The notes: generated by a model from the letters alone, not told the origin. Counted from the first letter of the stretch, positions 8,964-17,944 are shown. The stretch is DNA of 64,000 nt from Candidatus Alistipes faecigallinarum (GCA_019115605.1 DXDG01000018.1:62001-126000); one strand, 5' to 3'. A program made the numbers and translations.

Positions 8964-10967
8964 CTATTTTGCCGGGGCGGCCGCAGGACCTTCTGCCGTG
9001 CGTTCGAGGCGGCCTCCGGATGTCGTGCGCACCGTGCCGCTGTCGAGCAGCCGGCGGATGGCCTCCGCATACCGCTCGGGCGGGCAGGCCATCTCCGCGG
9101 CGATCTGCCGCGGATCGGTTATTCCGCGTTCGAGGCATTCGAGGATCCGTGATTCGAGATCTACGGGGGCATTGCCGACTCGATGCGGAGTCGCGTCGGG
9201 GGATCTCCGCGGTTTTGCTTCGTCGCTCCGGACCGCCAGCCGGGCCGCCTTTTTCCGGGCCAGGCAGATGTCGCAGACTCCGCACGGGGTTGTTTCCCCG
9301 CCTCCGAAGTAGGTTTCGAGCACCTCGCTGCGGCACCGCTCCTCGTTCATGGCATAGGCGATCATGTGGTCGAAACGCTCGCGCATGAGCTGCTGCCGGT
9401 GGAGATAGGTTTCGGGGGCTATGTAGAGGTCCTTGCGGGGCAGCCGCTCCTCGTTCATGAAGAGAATGGGCGAGCGGTTCGAGGGGATGTAGCGGATGAC
9501 GCGCAGCTGCCAGAGCAGTTTCAGCAGTTCGCGCACCCGCTCGGGCGTGTACCCGCTCCAGGCGGCCAGTTCGCCCTCGTCGATGGCCCGGAATTCGGTG
9601 AAGACCCCGTTGTAGAGGCGCAGGATCGTGCGGATGAGCGGGTCGAGGTCGTCGCGCTTGACGCGGAGCCGGTACAACTCGTCGCGGCTGACGCAGAAGA
9701 GGATGCGGGCCGGGTTGTCCTGGGCGTCGGTGAGCGTGAGGTAGCCGTTCTGCTGCAGGAGCTTGAGGGCTCCGGCCACCGTGCCCGAATAGAGATGCTC
9801 GCGGGCGCAGAACTCGTGGATGTTGAACAGGAACGATGCACCGCCGCCGTCGCCGATGCCGATGTTGAGGTAGAAGCAGACACGCTCGTATATCTCCTTG
9901 ATCTGTTCGAGCGGCGGAAACTCCTTCTCGAAACGCCGGACGATGCGGTCGCGGTCGTCCGCGGCGACAAGCAGCAGGGCATAGGCGCGTCGTCCGTCGC
10001 GCCCGGCGCGTCCGGCCTCCTGATAGTAGCTTTCGAGCGAGTCGCACATGGCGTAGTGGACCACGAACCGCACGTCGGGCTTGTCGATGCCCATGCCGAA
10101 AGCGTTGGTCGCCACCATGACGCGCACCTTCCCCTGCAGCCACTCCTCCTGGCGCAGCGACCGCTCGGCATACCCCAGTCCGCCGTGGTAGGCCGTGGCC
10201 GGGATTCCCTCCTGACGGAGCAGGTCGGCGATCTGTTCGGTCCCTTCCCGCGTGCGCATGTAGACGATGCCCGACCCGGGAACGTTGCGGGCGATGCGGA
10301 GCAGCTGCCCGTTCTTGTCGTCCGTATGGCGCACGCTGTACGAGAGGTTGGGCCGTGCGAAGCTGCTGCGCAGGATGTGGGGCTCCGCGAACTTGAGATG
10401 GTGCATGATATCCTCGGCCACGAGCTCCGTCGCCGAGGCCGTGAGCGCCAGTACGGGCACACCCGGGAGGCGTTCGCGCAGTTCGGCGATGCGCAGGTAC
10501 GAGGGGCGGAAGTCATATCCCCACTGCGAGATGCAGTGTGCCTCGTCCACGGCCAGCAGCGAGACGTTCATCCGCACGACCCGCAGCCGGAAGGCCTCCG
10601 TGGCGAGGCGTTCGGGCGCGACATAGAGGAACTTCACGTCGCCGTAGACGCAGTTGTCCAGCGCGATGTCGATCTGCCGGGGCGAGAGCCCCGAGTGGAT
10701 CGCCACGGCCGGAATGCCGCGGGCGCGGAGCCGGTCCACCTGGTCCTTCATCAGGGCGATGAGCGGCGTAATGACGATGCACAACCCTTCGCGGGCCATC
10801 GTGGGAACCTGATAGGTCAGCGACTTGCCGCCTCCGGTGGGCATCAGCGCGAGGATGTCGCGTCCGGCCATCGCCGCGCATATGATCTCCTCCTGCACGG
10901 GCCGGAAGGAGGTGAATCCCCACCAGCGGCGCAGCGCCTCGTAAATCCTTTCATCGCGCGGTTCCAT
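8964..10967 (-). CDS. recQ: ATP-dependent DNA helicase RecQ
   Basis: A 667-residue RecQ-family superfamily 2 helicase that unwinds DNA from 3' to 5' in recombinational repair. Helicase motif 0 (FTSFRPVQEE), motif I (MPTGGGKS), motif II (VDEAHCISQWGYDFRPS) and motif VI (QEAGRAGRDG) are intact. The RQC zinc-binding cysteines lie in the CRSEVLETYF and CGVCDIC segments. After the RQC region there is a short winged-helix-like tail (about residues 605-650) rather than a recognisable HRDC domain. Its promoter box ends only four bases from the ATG, so the mRNA may be leaderless. Confidence 0.97.
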   Translation of the reverse strand: MEPRDERIYEALRRWWGFTSFRPVQEEIICAAMAGRDILALMPTGGGKSLTYQVPTMAREGLCIVITPLIALMKDQVDRLRARGIPAVAIHSGLSPRQIDIALDNCVYGDVKFLYVAPERLATEAFRLRVVRMNVSLLAVDEAHCISQWGYDFRPSYLRIAELRERLPGVPVLALTASATELVAEDIMHHLKFAEPHILRSSFARPNLSYSVRHTDDKNGQLLRIARNVPGSGIVYMRTREGTEQIADLLRQEGIPATAYHGGLGYAERSLRQEEWLQGKVRVMVATNAFGMGIDKPDVRFVVHYAMCDSLESYYQEAGRAGRDGRRAYALLLVAADDRDRIVRRFEKEFPPLEQIKEIYERVCFYLNIGIGDGGGASFLFNIHEFCAREHLYSGTVAGALKLLQQNGYLTLTDAQDNPARILFCVSRDELYRLRVKRDDLDPLIRTILRLYNGVFTEFRAIDEGELAAWSGYTPERVRELLKLLWQLRVIRYIPSNRSPILFMNEERLPRKDLYIAPETYLHRQQLMRERFDHMIAYAMNEERCRSEVLETYFGGGETTPCGVCDICLARKKAARLAVRSDEAKPRRSPDATPHRVGNAPVDLESRILECLERGITDPRQIAAEMACPPERYAEAIRRLLDSGTVRTTSGGRLERTAEGPAAAPAK

Positions 10968-10971
10968 GATA

Positions 10972-10979
10972 CAAAGGTA
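10972..10979 (-). promoter_or_regulatory. -7 box (TACCTTTG) for recQ
   Basis: Exact TAnnTTTG, preceded by TTTTTCC. Only four bases separate it from the recQ start codon, which points to a leaderless transcript. Confidence 0.55.
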
Positions 10980-11009
10980 GGAAAAATTGTGCGTTCGGGG
11001 AAAATTTCC

Positions 11010-11017
11010 TACATTTG
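11010..11017 (+). promoter_or_regulatory. -7 box (TACATTTG) for the HYC_CC_PP-like gene
   Basis: Exact TAnnTTTG, preceded by TTTCC, with 11 bases to the ATG at 11029. It is divergent from the recQ promoter, with 30 bases between the two boxes. Confidence 0.5.
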
Positions 11018-11028
11018 CCCCTGCTGCG

Positions 11029-11439
11029 ATGAGAACCCGTCAAACCATAGCCCTGTTGCTTGCCGCCGTCTACCTGCTGATGACGGTCGGGGCTCCCGTC
11101 GCCACCTTGTCGTGCGAATGTCTCTCGTCGCACGACCATGCGGAGCTCTTCTGCCCCTGTCATGCGGGCGAGGCTTCGGAGTCGGGCGCGTGCCTGGCCG
11201 AGCCCTGCTGCCCGGATCTCCACTCTACGGAGATCGCACTCTATCTCTCCCTTATCGAGAGCATCGGAAAATACCTGCGTTGTGCCGTAACCGATCTGCC
11301 GCCCGCCCTTGCTGCGGACCGGACGCTTTCGGCGCCGCTTTCCGAAGGGACGCTTCTCCGCGTCGCACGATGCGTCGCGCTTGTTCCCGATCCCGTTTCG
11401 CTTGCTCCGGGATTCCGGGCGCCTCCCGTGCGGGGGTGA
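11029..11439 (+). CDS. HYC_CC_PP-like small Cys-rich exported protein
   Basis: A 136-residue protein with an N-terminal hydrophobic export segment (about residues 5-25). A Cys/His-rich stretch follows: CECLSSHDHAELFCPCH, then CLAEPCCPDLHS, in all eight cysteines and several histidines. It ends in a proline-rich APPVRG tail. Such proteins, known only from Bacteroidetes, typically precede a TonB-dependent receptor and a heavy-metal-associated protein, exactly as here. I infer metal binding at the cell envelope, copper or zinc being the most likely; the biochemical role is not established. The start at ATG 11029 is set by the promoter box at 11010. Confidence 0.75.
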   Translation: MRTRQTIALLLAAVYLLMTVGAPVATLSCECLSSHDHAELFCPCHAGEASESGACLAEPCCPDLHSTEIALYLSLIESIGKYLRCAVTDLPPALAADRTLSAPLSEGTLLRVARCVALVPDPVSLAPGFRAPPVRG

Positions 11440-11618
11440 TCACCTGGTCCGCATCCCGGTATTGTGTGATACGGCCTGCCCGTGCGGAAAAGCTATCCGC
11501 GCAGGTTCTCCTTTTTTAATTCTTTCCGCCGGTCGGGCTGTTGAGACCGCGGATCTGCCGTTTTCGCAAGATCCGCCGTCAAAGCCGCATGGCGGGATCT
11601 GAACGGGGCAAATACGCC

Positions 11619-11635
11619 TTGCAACCGGGTTGCAA
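11619..11635. promoter_or_regulatory. Perfect palindrome TTGCAAC-n3-GTTGCAA (candidate operator)
   Basis: A 7-bp perfect inverted repeat with a three-base spacer. It ends 11 bases upstream of the TACCTTTG box of the TonB-receptor gene. Size and position fit the site of a dimeric repressor, for example a Fur/Zur-family metal sensor; the identity of the regulator is inference. Confidence 0.6.
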
Positions 11636-11646
11636 TGCATTTCCGC

Positions 11647-11654
11647 TACCTTTG
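11647..11654 (+). promoter_or_regulatory. -7 box (TACCTTTG) for the metal-linked TonB receptor
   Basis: Exact TAnnTTTG, 22 bases upstream of the ATG at 11677 and just downstream of the TTGCAAC palindrome. Confidence 0.55.
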
Positions 11655-11676
11655 CCTCCGGAAAAAAGCAAGTTTC

Positions 11677-14019
11677 ATGAAACAAACTGTTTTATCTCTT
11701 CTGTTTCTGTTGTTTTCTTCGGCATCCGTCTCCACGCTCCGTGCGCAGGACCTGCGCGGTGTGGTGCGCGATGCCGACAACCAGCCGCTGGTCGGCGCTT
11801 CGGTCTACTGGGCCGGCACGACCGTCGGCGCCTCCACCGATGCGCAGGGAGCCTTCCTGCTGCACCGCGTGAAGGGCTACGACCGTCTGGTCGCCTCCTA
11901 CCTGGGTTATGTGAACGATACGCTGCGTATCGACGCCGCGGCTTCGCGTGCGGAGTTCACGCTCCGTGCCGAAGGCGTTGAGCTGGAAGGGGTCGTTGTC
12001 GAGGGTGCCTTGAGCGGCAACTTCGTCAAGCAGGACGGTATCGTCAAGGGGGAGATGATCTCCTTTGCGGGCCTCTGCAAGATGGCCTGCTGCAACCTGG
12101 CCGAGTCGTTCGAGAACTCGGCCTCCGTTACGGTGGGCTACAGCGACGCCATTTCGGGCGCCCGACAGATCAAGATGCTGGGCCTGGCCGGCACCTATAC
12201 GCAGATCCTCGACGAGAACCGCCCGATCATGCGGGGTTTGAGCGCCCCCTACGGCTTGAGCTATACGCCGGGCATGTGGCTCAACTCGATCCAGGTTTCG
12301 AAAGGCGTGGCCTCCGTCACGGCGGGCCATGACGCCATCACGGGACAGATCAACCTCGAGCACCGCAAGCCCACCGACTCCGAGCGGCTCTTCGTGAACC
12401 TCTACCTCGACGACGAGCTGCGCCCCGAGGCCAACATCACGACGGCCTTCCCCGTTTCGAAGGACGGCAAGCTCACGAGCATCCTGCTGCTGCACGGTTC
12501 GGGTGATACCGACGTGCGGAAGATGGACCACAACGACGACGGCTTCCGCGACCTGCCCCTCTCGACGCAGTTCAACGTGGCGAACAAGTGGCTCTATGCG
12601 GCCGACAACGGCACGCAGGTCCGCTGGGGCTGGAAGTTCGTGCAGGAGAGCCGTCTGGGCGGCATGCTCGGCTACCGCAATACGTCGGCCATGCGCGAGG
12701 CGATGGCCGATGGGTGGGACTGGACCCGGACCGGCACGGCGATGCCGCTCTATGGTTCGCACATCCGCAACCGCAACGCCAACGGCTACTTCAAGGTGGG
12801 CATGCCCGTCGGACCGTCGGTCTACGATGCCGACGAGCAGGACGAGATGCGTTCGAACCTGGCCTTCGTTGCCGACTTCGACCACTTCGACGAGAACGCC
12901 TATTTCGGACTGAACACCTATGATGGCAACCAAAACTCCGTGTCGCTCAACCTGATGTATAACCACTACTTTACCTACCGCTCGTCGTTCAATGTCGGCG
13001 TGCAGGCCCATCTGGACTATTTCCGCGAGTCGCTGGACAACGACACGCCGTGGCTTGACAGCAGCCGCTCCTACAACCTAGACCGCGACGAGCAGGAGGT
13101 CGGCGCCTATGCCGAATACACCTATGCAGTCAAGGACCGTCTGTCTGTTGTCGCCGGTCTGCGGGGCGACTACAACGCCTTCTACGACCGTTTCTTCCTC
13201 ACGCCGCGCGGCCATGTGAAGTGGAACATCACCTCCTCGACGGCCTTGCGTGCCTCGGCGGGTCTGGGCTACCGCTCTACGGACGTCATTACGGACAATA
13301 TCGGCATGCTGGCCACGGGCCGTGCGCTGATTATTCCCGAACTTGATGCCCTGAACCGGCTGGAGAAGGCCCTGACCGTGGGCGGCAGCCTGACGCAGAC
13401 CTTCGGACTGGTGAATCCGGGCGATGCGACGTTGAGCTTCGACTATTTCCGCACGCAGTTCTACAACGCGGTGGTGGTCGATCAGGAGTATGATCCCGAG
13501 ACGATCCGTGTCTACAGCAGTACGGGCCGCTCCTGGACGGATACCTACCAGATCGACTTTACGTGGACGCCCGTCGAGCGGCTCGATATCTTCGCGACGT
13601 TCCGCTATACGGACAGCGAGATGACGATCGACCGTCCCGACGGCCGTACGGCGCGTGTCGAACGGCCGCTGGTGAGTCGGTATAAGACGCTGCTCAATAT
13701 CCAGTACGCCACGAAGTTCCGCCGCTGGACCTTCGATGCCACGGCCCAGCTCAACGGCCCCTCGCGCATCCCGACGCAAACGGGCGACCTGGCCGACAGC
13801 TACTATTCGCCGCGCTATCCGATGTTCTATGCGCAGGTGAGCCGCAAGGTGGGCAAGTTCGACATCTATGTCGGCTGCGAGAACATCGCCGACTACCGCC
13901 AGGAGGACCCGATTCTCAATTGGCAGAACCCATACGACTACAGGTTCAACTCGATGAATGTCTGGGGACCGCTCATGGGCCGCAAGTTCTACGCCGGCCT
14001 GCGTTTCAACCTCTATTGA
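11677..14019 (+). CDS. TonB-dependent outer-membrane receptor, probably for a metal
   Basis: A 780-residue receptor. A signal peptide ends at about residue 25 (STLRAQ); then a CarboxypepD_reg-like domain (DLRGVVRDADNQPLVGASV), a plug domain with ISGARQIKMLGLAGTYTQIL, and a 22-strand-type barrel ending in the aromatic GLRFNLY. Between the first two domains sits a Cys cluster, LCKMACCNLAESF, that fits metal handling. It lies between a Cys-rich small protein and an HMA metal-binding protein, and has no SusD partner, so a carbohydrate role is unlikely. The start is ATG 11677 (MKQTVLSLL); the frame is open 14 codons upstream, but the promoter box lies there. Confidence 0.92.
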   Translation: MKQTVLSLLFLLFSSASVSTLRAQDLRGVVRDADNQPLVGASVYWAGTTVGASTDAQGAFLLHRVKGYDRLVASYLGYVNDTLRIDAAASRAEFTLRAEGVELEGVVVEGALSGNFVKQDGIVKGEMISFAGLCKMACCNLAESFENSASVTVGYSDAISGARQIKMLGLAGTYTQILDENRPIMRGLSAPYGLSYTPGMWLNSIQVSKGVASVTAGHDAITGQINLEHRKPTDSERLFVNLYLDDELRPEANITTAFPVSKDGKLTSILLLHGSGDTDVRKMDHNDDGFRDLPLSTQFNVANKWLYAADNGTQVRWGWKFVQESRLGGMLGYRNTSAMREAMADGWDWTRTGTAMPLYGSHIRNRNANGYFKVGMPVGPSVYDADEQDEMRSNLAFVADFDHFDENAYFGLNTYDGNQNSVSLNLMYNHYFTYRSSFNVGVQAHLDYFRESLDNDTPWLDSSRSYNLDRDEQEVGAYAEYTYAVKDRLSVVAGLRGDYNAFYDRFFLTPRGHVKWNITSSTALRASAGLGYRSTDVITDNIGMLATGRALIIPELDALNRLEKALTVGGSLTQTFGLVNPGDATLSFDYFRTQFYNAVVVDQEYDPETIRVYSSTGRSWTDTYQIDFTWTPVERLDIFATFRYTDSEMTIDRPDGRTARVERPLVSRYKTLLNIQYATKFRRWTFDATAQLNGPSRIPTQTGDLADSYYSPRYPMFYAQVSRKVGKFDIYVGCENIADYRQEDPILNWQNPYDYRFNSMNVWGPLMGRKFYAGLRFNLY

Positions 14020-14050
14020 CCGATCAGAAAAACATAAACACGATAAAGCC

Positions 14051-14371
14051 ATGAAAAAGATGATGCTTGTATGCCTCGCGCTCGTATGGAGCCTCGGGGC
14101 TTTCGCGGCCACGGAGCCTGCGAAGAAGGAGAAGAAGACCGTAACGACGGTTTTCGTTACCGACATTGACTGCGACCACTGCGTCCAGAAGATCATGAAC
14201 AACGTCCCGGTGCTCGGCAAGGGGATCAAGGACGTCCGGGTCGATGTTTCGAAGAAGGAGGTTACGGTGGTCTACGACGCCTCGAAGAACGACGATGCGC
14301 ATATCGTCAAGGGCCTTGCCTCGCTCAAGGTGAAGGCCGAGCCGAAGGCCGCAGACGCCGCGAAGAAGTAA
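14051..14371 (+). CDS. Exported heavy-metal-associated (HMA) domain protein
   Basis: A 106-residue protein with a signal peptide (about residues 1-20, WSLGAFAA) and one ferredoxin-like HMA fold. The metal-binding loop is TDIDCDHC, with C41 and C44. A Lys-rich linker precedes the fold, and a Lys/Ala-rich tail ends the protein. It follows the TonB receptor by 31 bases and likely shuttles the incoming metal in the periplasm. Cu(I) is usual for this fold; other soft metals are possible. A terminator follows. Confidence 0.9.
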   Translation: MKKMMLVCLALVWSLGAFAATEPAKKEKKTVTTVFVTDIDCDHCVQKIMNNVPVLGKGIKDVRVDVSKKEVTVVYDASKNDDAHIVKGLASLKVKAEPKAADAAKK

Positions 14372-14394
14372 CTTCCCGGCCGGACCGCACAAAT

Positions 14395-14426
14395 CGGGCC
14401 CTGTTCCGAAAAGGAGCAGGGCCCGG
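14395..14426 (+). terminator. Intrinsic terminator after the HMA gene
   Basis: The hairpin has GGGCCCTGTTCC and GGAGCAGGGCCC arms around a GAAAA loop. The U-tract is short, so strength is uncertain. It may also serve the convergent hydrolase gene. Confidence 0.6.
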
Positions 14427-14480
14427 TTCGTGCGATCGAATGCCGGAGTGTCGTTTCGTAAGGGCGTTGTCGTCGGACGC

Positions 14481-15203
14481 TTACTCCATCGGACGCACGC
14501 GCACCTCGGTAATGCCTTCGAGTTCGCGGACAAGCCGGTCGATGTCGGTCTTCTCCTCGACCTCGCCGTAATGGTAGGGGTAGAAGATTGCCGGATGCAG
14601 CGCCTTGACGGCCTCCACGGCCTGGTCCACGGTCATCGTATAGGGCTGATTGACCGGCAGGAAGGCGATGTCGATATTGCGCAGGGCCTTCATCTCGGGC
14701 GTCGGCTCGGTATCTCCGGCGATATAGATGCGCGTGCCGCCTATCGTCAGCACGTAGCCGCAGTCTTCGCGGTCGCGGGGATGGAACTGCCGGTGGTCGG
14801 GCGAGGTGTTGTAGGCCGCCACGGCTTCGACCTTGAGCCAGTCGCAGGGGGTGGCGACGCTTCCCGGGCGCATTGTGTGGCAGTTCATCTCGAAGGTCTC
14901 GGCGGAGGTCCGGTCGCAGAGGATCTCGCTGTGGGGCGTGAGCAGCTCTTCGGCCGCCTCACGGTCCAGATGGTCGTAGTGCGAGTGGGTTACGAGCAGT
15001 ATGTCGGCCTTCGGCAGGGCATCGTAGTCGGCGTATTGGCTTACGGGATCGACGTAGATGTATTTTTCTCCGACACTGATGGCCATCGAGGCGTGCCGGA
15101 AGAAGTGGAACGAAAGGGGCGTGCCGTCGCGGGCCGTCAGCGTGTCGGTGGGGTAGTCGGTGATTTTCTTGCGTTTGCCGCCGAATAACGAGCGTATGGA
15201 CAT
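14481..15203 (-). CDS. Metallo-beta-lactamase-fold hydrolase
   Basis: A 240-residue soluble MBL-fold protein of the UlaG/YtkL-like type. The zinc motif HxHxDH is present in VTHSHYDHLD (H73, H75, D77, H78), with a further ligand D164 in IAGDTEPTPE and a late His in YPYHYGE. The substrate is unknown; relatives include phosphodiesterases and lactonases. No signal peptide, so cytoplasmic. ATG 15203 (MSIRSLFGG) is preferred over an upstream in-frame ATG at 15251, which overlaps the promoter box. Confidence 0.87.
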   Translation of the reverse strand: MSIRSLFGGKRKKITDYPTDTLTARDGTPLSFHFFRHASMAISVGEKYIYVDPVSQYADYDALPKADILLVTHSHYDHLDREAAEELLTPHSEILCDRTSAETFEMNCHTMRPGSVATPCDWLKVEAVAAYNTSPDHRQFHPRDREDCGYVLTIGGTRIYIAGDTEPTPEMKALRNIDIAFLPVNQPYTMTVDQAVEAVKALHPAIFYPYHYGEVEEKTDIDRLVRELEGITEVRVRPME

Positions 15204-15247
15204 GGTTGTAAGGTTTGTGCGTGTTGTGAATTGAGAAATCTCTACGC

Positions 15248-15255
15248 CCAAGATA
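15248..15255 (-). promoter_or_regulatory. -7-like box (TATCTTGG) for the MBL hydrolase
   Basis: One mismatch to TAnnTTTG, preceded by TTTTTTCG, 45 bases upstream of ATG 15203. Confidence 0.4.
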
Positions 15256-15276
15256 CGAAAAAATGTGAATTATTCC

Positions 15277-15284
15277 TATCTTTG
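15277..15284 (+). promoter_or_regulatory. -7 box (TATCTTTG) for the lipoprotein gene
   Basis: Exact TAnnTTTG, preceded by TTATTCC. It implies a leader of about 150 bases before the ATG at 15441, longer than most leaders in this window. Confidence 0.5.
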
Positions 15285-15440
15285 TCCCGTGAATGTTGCG
15301 GAATTTTTTGTGGCGGCCCGACAGCATGCCGGGGCGGTTCCGGACCCTGAAACGCCGCCTGCGAAAAAAAGTTTTCGGTGCCGTGCAGTAAATGCGGACT
15401 CCGCACGTTTTACGGAAAGTAAACTTAACCTTTGAAAGAC

Positions 15441-16487
15441 ATGAACAGAATTTTGGCTACAACGCTGCTGGCTGCCCTGGCCTTTACGGGTTGTATGAAG
15501 GACAACAGCGAGGAGTATAAAAAACAGCAGCAGGTTATTCCGGGCGTGGATATCTACAGCTCGGCGATGGTTCAGCAGAATGTTTCGACGCAGATGGCCG
15601 AGGCCGGCCTGCGTCTGGCGTCGCTTCTGGCCGAGGCGAAGACGCAGTATCCCGACACGCCGCTCGAGGAGATCAATCTCTCCGACATCGAGGTGAAGGT
15701 GTGGGACGACACGCGTCCGCTGCAGCTGCTGCTCTTCGGATCCGGCACGCAGATTGCGCGCGTCGGCACCGACGCGTGGCGCATCACCTATCCCGAGGGG
15801 CTCGTGCAGTCCGACGGCTTTCTGCTCGAGGGCTCGCTCGTGGTGAATACGAGCGGTGCGGAGCTCCTTTCGGATACCTCCTTCGGCACTCCGTGGCAGG
15901 TGGTCATGCAGCCCGATTTCAAGATCAAGGCCAACACGTCGGACGGTCTGGGCGGCAGCCGGCAGATTGCCATTGCCATGCAGGGCGGCACGACGAAACT
16001 TTATCTGGACGAGACGGACAATTACGTCATCATCCTTGACGGGATCCGTGCGAATTTCGAGGATTCGGAGCAGTATGTTTCGAGTTGGAACGGACAGATC
16101 AACATCAAGCCCGAGTCGGGCAAGAACCTGGCCTTCTCGGAGATCTTCGACAAGGATATCCATGTCGAGAGCGCCAACGTGTCGCTGGCGCCCTTCGGAG
16201 CCGGGTGCTGGGGTTCGACCTTCTATGCCAATTCCGCCAATTCGGGCACCATGGGCATGAGCTACAAGCTGCAGGGCGGCGTCTATCGTTGCAATCCGCG
16301 TGTGGTTTCGAACGGCGTGAGCGTCTACATGCAGATCATCGAGGGGTCGCAGACCTGCGCCTTCACGAGTGTCGGCGACTACAATACGGCGCTGTATCCC
16401 TCCGGCGAGGTCGAGTACAAGTGGACGAATACGAACGGAAAGTTGAGCTATACGATCTTCTACAACGGATATACCTATACGGTCTGA
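15441..16487 (+). CDS. Surface-type lipoprotein of unknown function
   Basis: A 348-residue lipoprotein: MNRILATTLLAALAFTGC is a signal peptide with lipobox, and the lipidated Cys is residue 18. The rest is soluble and beta-rich, with no domain I can name; the last 100 residues contain many G/S/N/Y repeats typical of beta-sandwich surface proteins. I do not recognise the family. The frame includes a TTG at 15432, but ATG 15441 gives the correct signal peptide. It is monocistronic, with its own promoter and a terminator directly after it. Confidence 0.8.
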   Translation: MNRILATTLLAALAFTGCMKDNSEEYKKQQQVIPGVDIYSSAMVQQNVSTQMAEAGLRLASLLAEAKTQYPDTPLEEINLSDIEVKVWDDTRPLQLLLFGSGTQIARVGTDAWRITYPEGLVQSDGFLLEGSLVVNTSGAELLSDTSFGTPWQVVMQPDFKIKANTSDGLGGSRQIAIAMQGGTTKLYLDETDNYVIILDGIRANFEDSEQYVSSWNGQINIKPESGKNLAFSEIFDKDIHVESANVSLAPFGAGCWGSTFYANSANSGTMGMSYKLQGGVYRCNPRVVSNGVSVYMQIIEGSQTCAFTSVGDYNTALYPSGEVEYKWTNTNGKLSYTIFYNGYTYTV

Positions 16488-16508
16488 TCCGGAATGCGTA
16501 TAATGAAT

Positions 16509-16540
16509 AACGGCGGGGCCTCGATGGAGGTTCCGCCGTT
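16509..16540. terminator. Intrinsic terminator after the lipoprotein gene
   Basis: The stem has AACGGCGGGGCCTC and GAGGTTCCGCCGTT arms with one mismatch, followed by a T-rich GTTGTTGTTGTTTTT tail. It may also act in reverse for the MFS gene ending at 16691. Confidence 0.8.
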
Positions 16541-16690
16541 GTTGTTGTTTTTGTGCGCTTTTGCCGGATGCTTCCGGCCGGAGCTGTTCCCTGGACTCCG
16601 GACCCGGCGGGACGGAATTTGCGGTGCCCGTTTCTGCGGCTTCCGTGCTGCCTGTCCGTTCCTGCGGGAAGAGCCTGCCGTATCCGGCGG

Positions 16691-17911
16691 TTATTCGGAC
16701 TTTGGTCTTTCCGGATCGAGCCGCATGACCGCCGGCATGCGGAAGGCCGCCACACCGATCGCGCAGATAACGGCCCCCGAGAGTACGAAGATCGTTGTCA
16801 GTCCGATCCGGTCGGCCAGCAGCCCCGCTCCGACCACTCCGATAGCCGAGGGCAGCAGTCCGAAACTGCGGTAGAGCGAGAGTACGCGTCCCAGGATGCC
16901 GGCATCGATGCGGCTTTGCACGACCGAGATGAACGAGGCGTTGAAAACGCTGCTCGAAATGCCGGCTGCGGCCGTGAAGACGGCAAAGAGGAGAAATCCC
17001 GACTTCGGAAGCAGACCCGAGAGGAGGAACGAGAGCCCCACCGTGAGATACATCAGGTTGATGAGCACGATGCGGCTGACGCGGTAGATGCGGGCGCCCA
17101 TGATGGCCCCTCCGAGCAGGGCGCCGCCGCCCCAGACGATCTCCACGAAGCTCATCTCGTAGGCGCCTCCTCCGAAGTGCTGCAGGGTCATGAGCGGGAA
17201 GAGCACGCCTACGGGCATGATGAAGAACCATACGGCGATGGCCAGCGTGAAGAAGCTTCCCATTCCCGGAATGGCGTGCATCGCGGCGAACCCTTCGCGG
17301 AATTCGCGGCGGAGGCTGTCTTTGACGTCCGTTTTGCGCGGGGGATTCGGAATGCGGACACAGAGCATCGAGATGCAGGCCGCGGCAGCTCCCGCGACGT
17401 CGAGCAGCAGGATGTTTCCGATCGAGGTCAGTGCGAGCATGAGGGCCCCGAGCGCGGGCCCCGCGATATCGGATACGGAGGAGATGATCTGGTTGATTCC
17501 CGCGATGCGCGTAAGCTGTGAAGCCGGAGCCAGCATGGGCACCGAGGCCTGCATGGCCGGGGTGTGAAAGGCCGAGCCTACGGAGCGGCAGGCCAGCAGC
17601 AGGTAGATGTGCCACATCCGTGCGATGCCGAGATAAAAGAGTGCGGCGAGAGCCAGCGTGCAGAGGGCGATGAACGTATCGGCGAGAATCATCGTGCGGC
17701 GGCGGTCCCAGCGATCGACATAGACGCCGACGACGGGTCCGAGCAGCGACTGGGGCAGGATGCCGGCGATGGCCGCCAGCGCAAGCACCTCCGCGGAGCC
17801 CGTTTCGAGACTCATCCAGTATATGATCGCATAGCCGACCACGGCGCTCGAGAGAATCGAGACCAGTTGTCCGCTCCAGATGACGGCAAATGTCCTTTTC
17901 CAGCTGTTCAT
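16691..17911 (-). CDS. MFS transporter, EntS/MFS_3-like exporter
   Basis: A 406-residue major facilitator with about 12 membrane segments. The cytoplasmic loop between TM2 and TM3 carries DRWDRRRT, the usual MFS motif A region. The overall pattern resembles the MFS_3 (enterobactin exporter EntS/multidrug) branch, so small-molecule export is likely; the substrate is unknown. The start is ATG 17911 (MNSWKRTFAVIW); the longer open frame upstream crosses the promoter box. It has its own promoter 25 bases upstream and no operon partner. Confidence 0.87.
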   Translation of the reverse strand: MNSWKRTFAVIWSGQLVSILSSAVVGYAIIYWMSLETGSAEVLALAAIAGILPQSLLGPVVGVYVDRWDRRRTMILADTFIALCTLALAALFYLGIARMWHIYLLLACRSVGSAFHTPAMQASVPMLAPASQLTRIAGINQIISSVSDIAGPALGALMLALTSIGNILLLDVAGAAAACISMLCVRIPNPPRKTDVKDSLRREFREGFAAMHAIPGMGSFFTLAIAVWFFIMPVGVLFPLMTLQHFGGGAYEMSFVEIVWGGGALLGGAIMGARIYRVSRIVLINLMYLTVGLSFLLSGLLPKSGFLLFAVFTAAAGISSSVFNASFISVVQSRIDAGILGRVLSLYRSFGLLPSAIGVVGAGLLADRIGLTTIFVLSGAVICAIGVAAFRMPAVMRLDPERPKSE

Positions 17912-17936
17912 GCGCTTTTCGGGGGATTCCGGGTAA

Positions 17937-17944
17937 CAAAGATA
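17937..17944 (-). promoter_or_regulatory. -7 box (TATCTTTG) for the MFS exporter
   Basis: Exact TAnnTTTG, preceded by AAAATCC, 25 bases upstream of the ATG at 17911. Confidence 0.55.

Noticed and set aside
15276..17939. An 887-codon minus-strand open frame across the lipoprotein and MFS genes
   Set aside because: Arg/His/Pro-rich shadow; the genuine MFS frame and the plus-strand lipoprotein explain the region.
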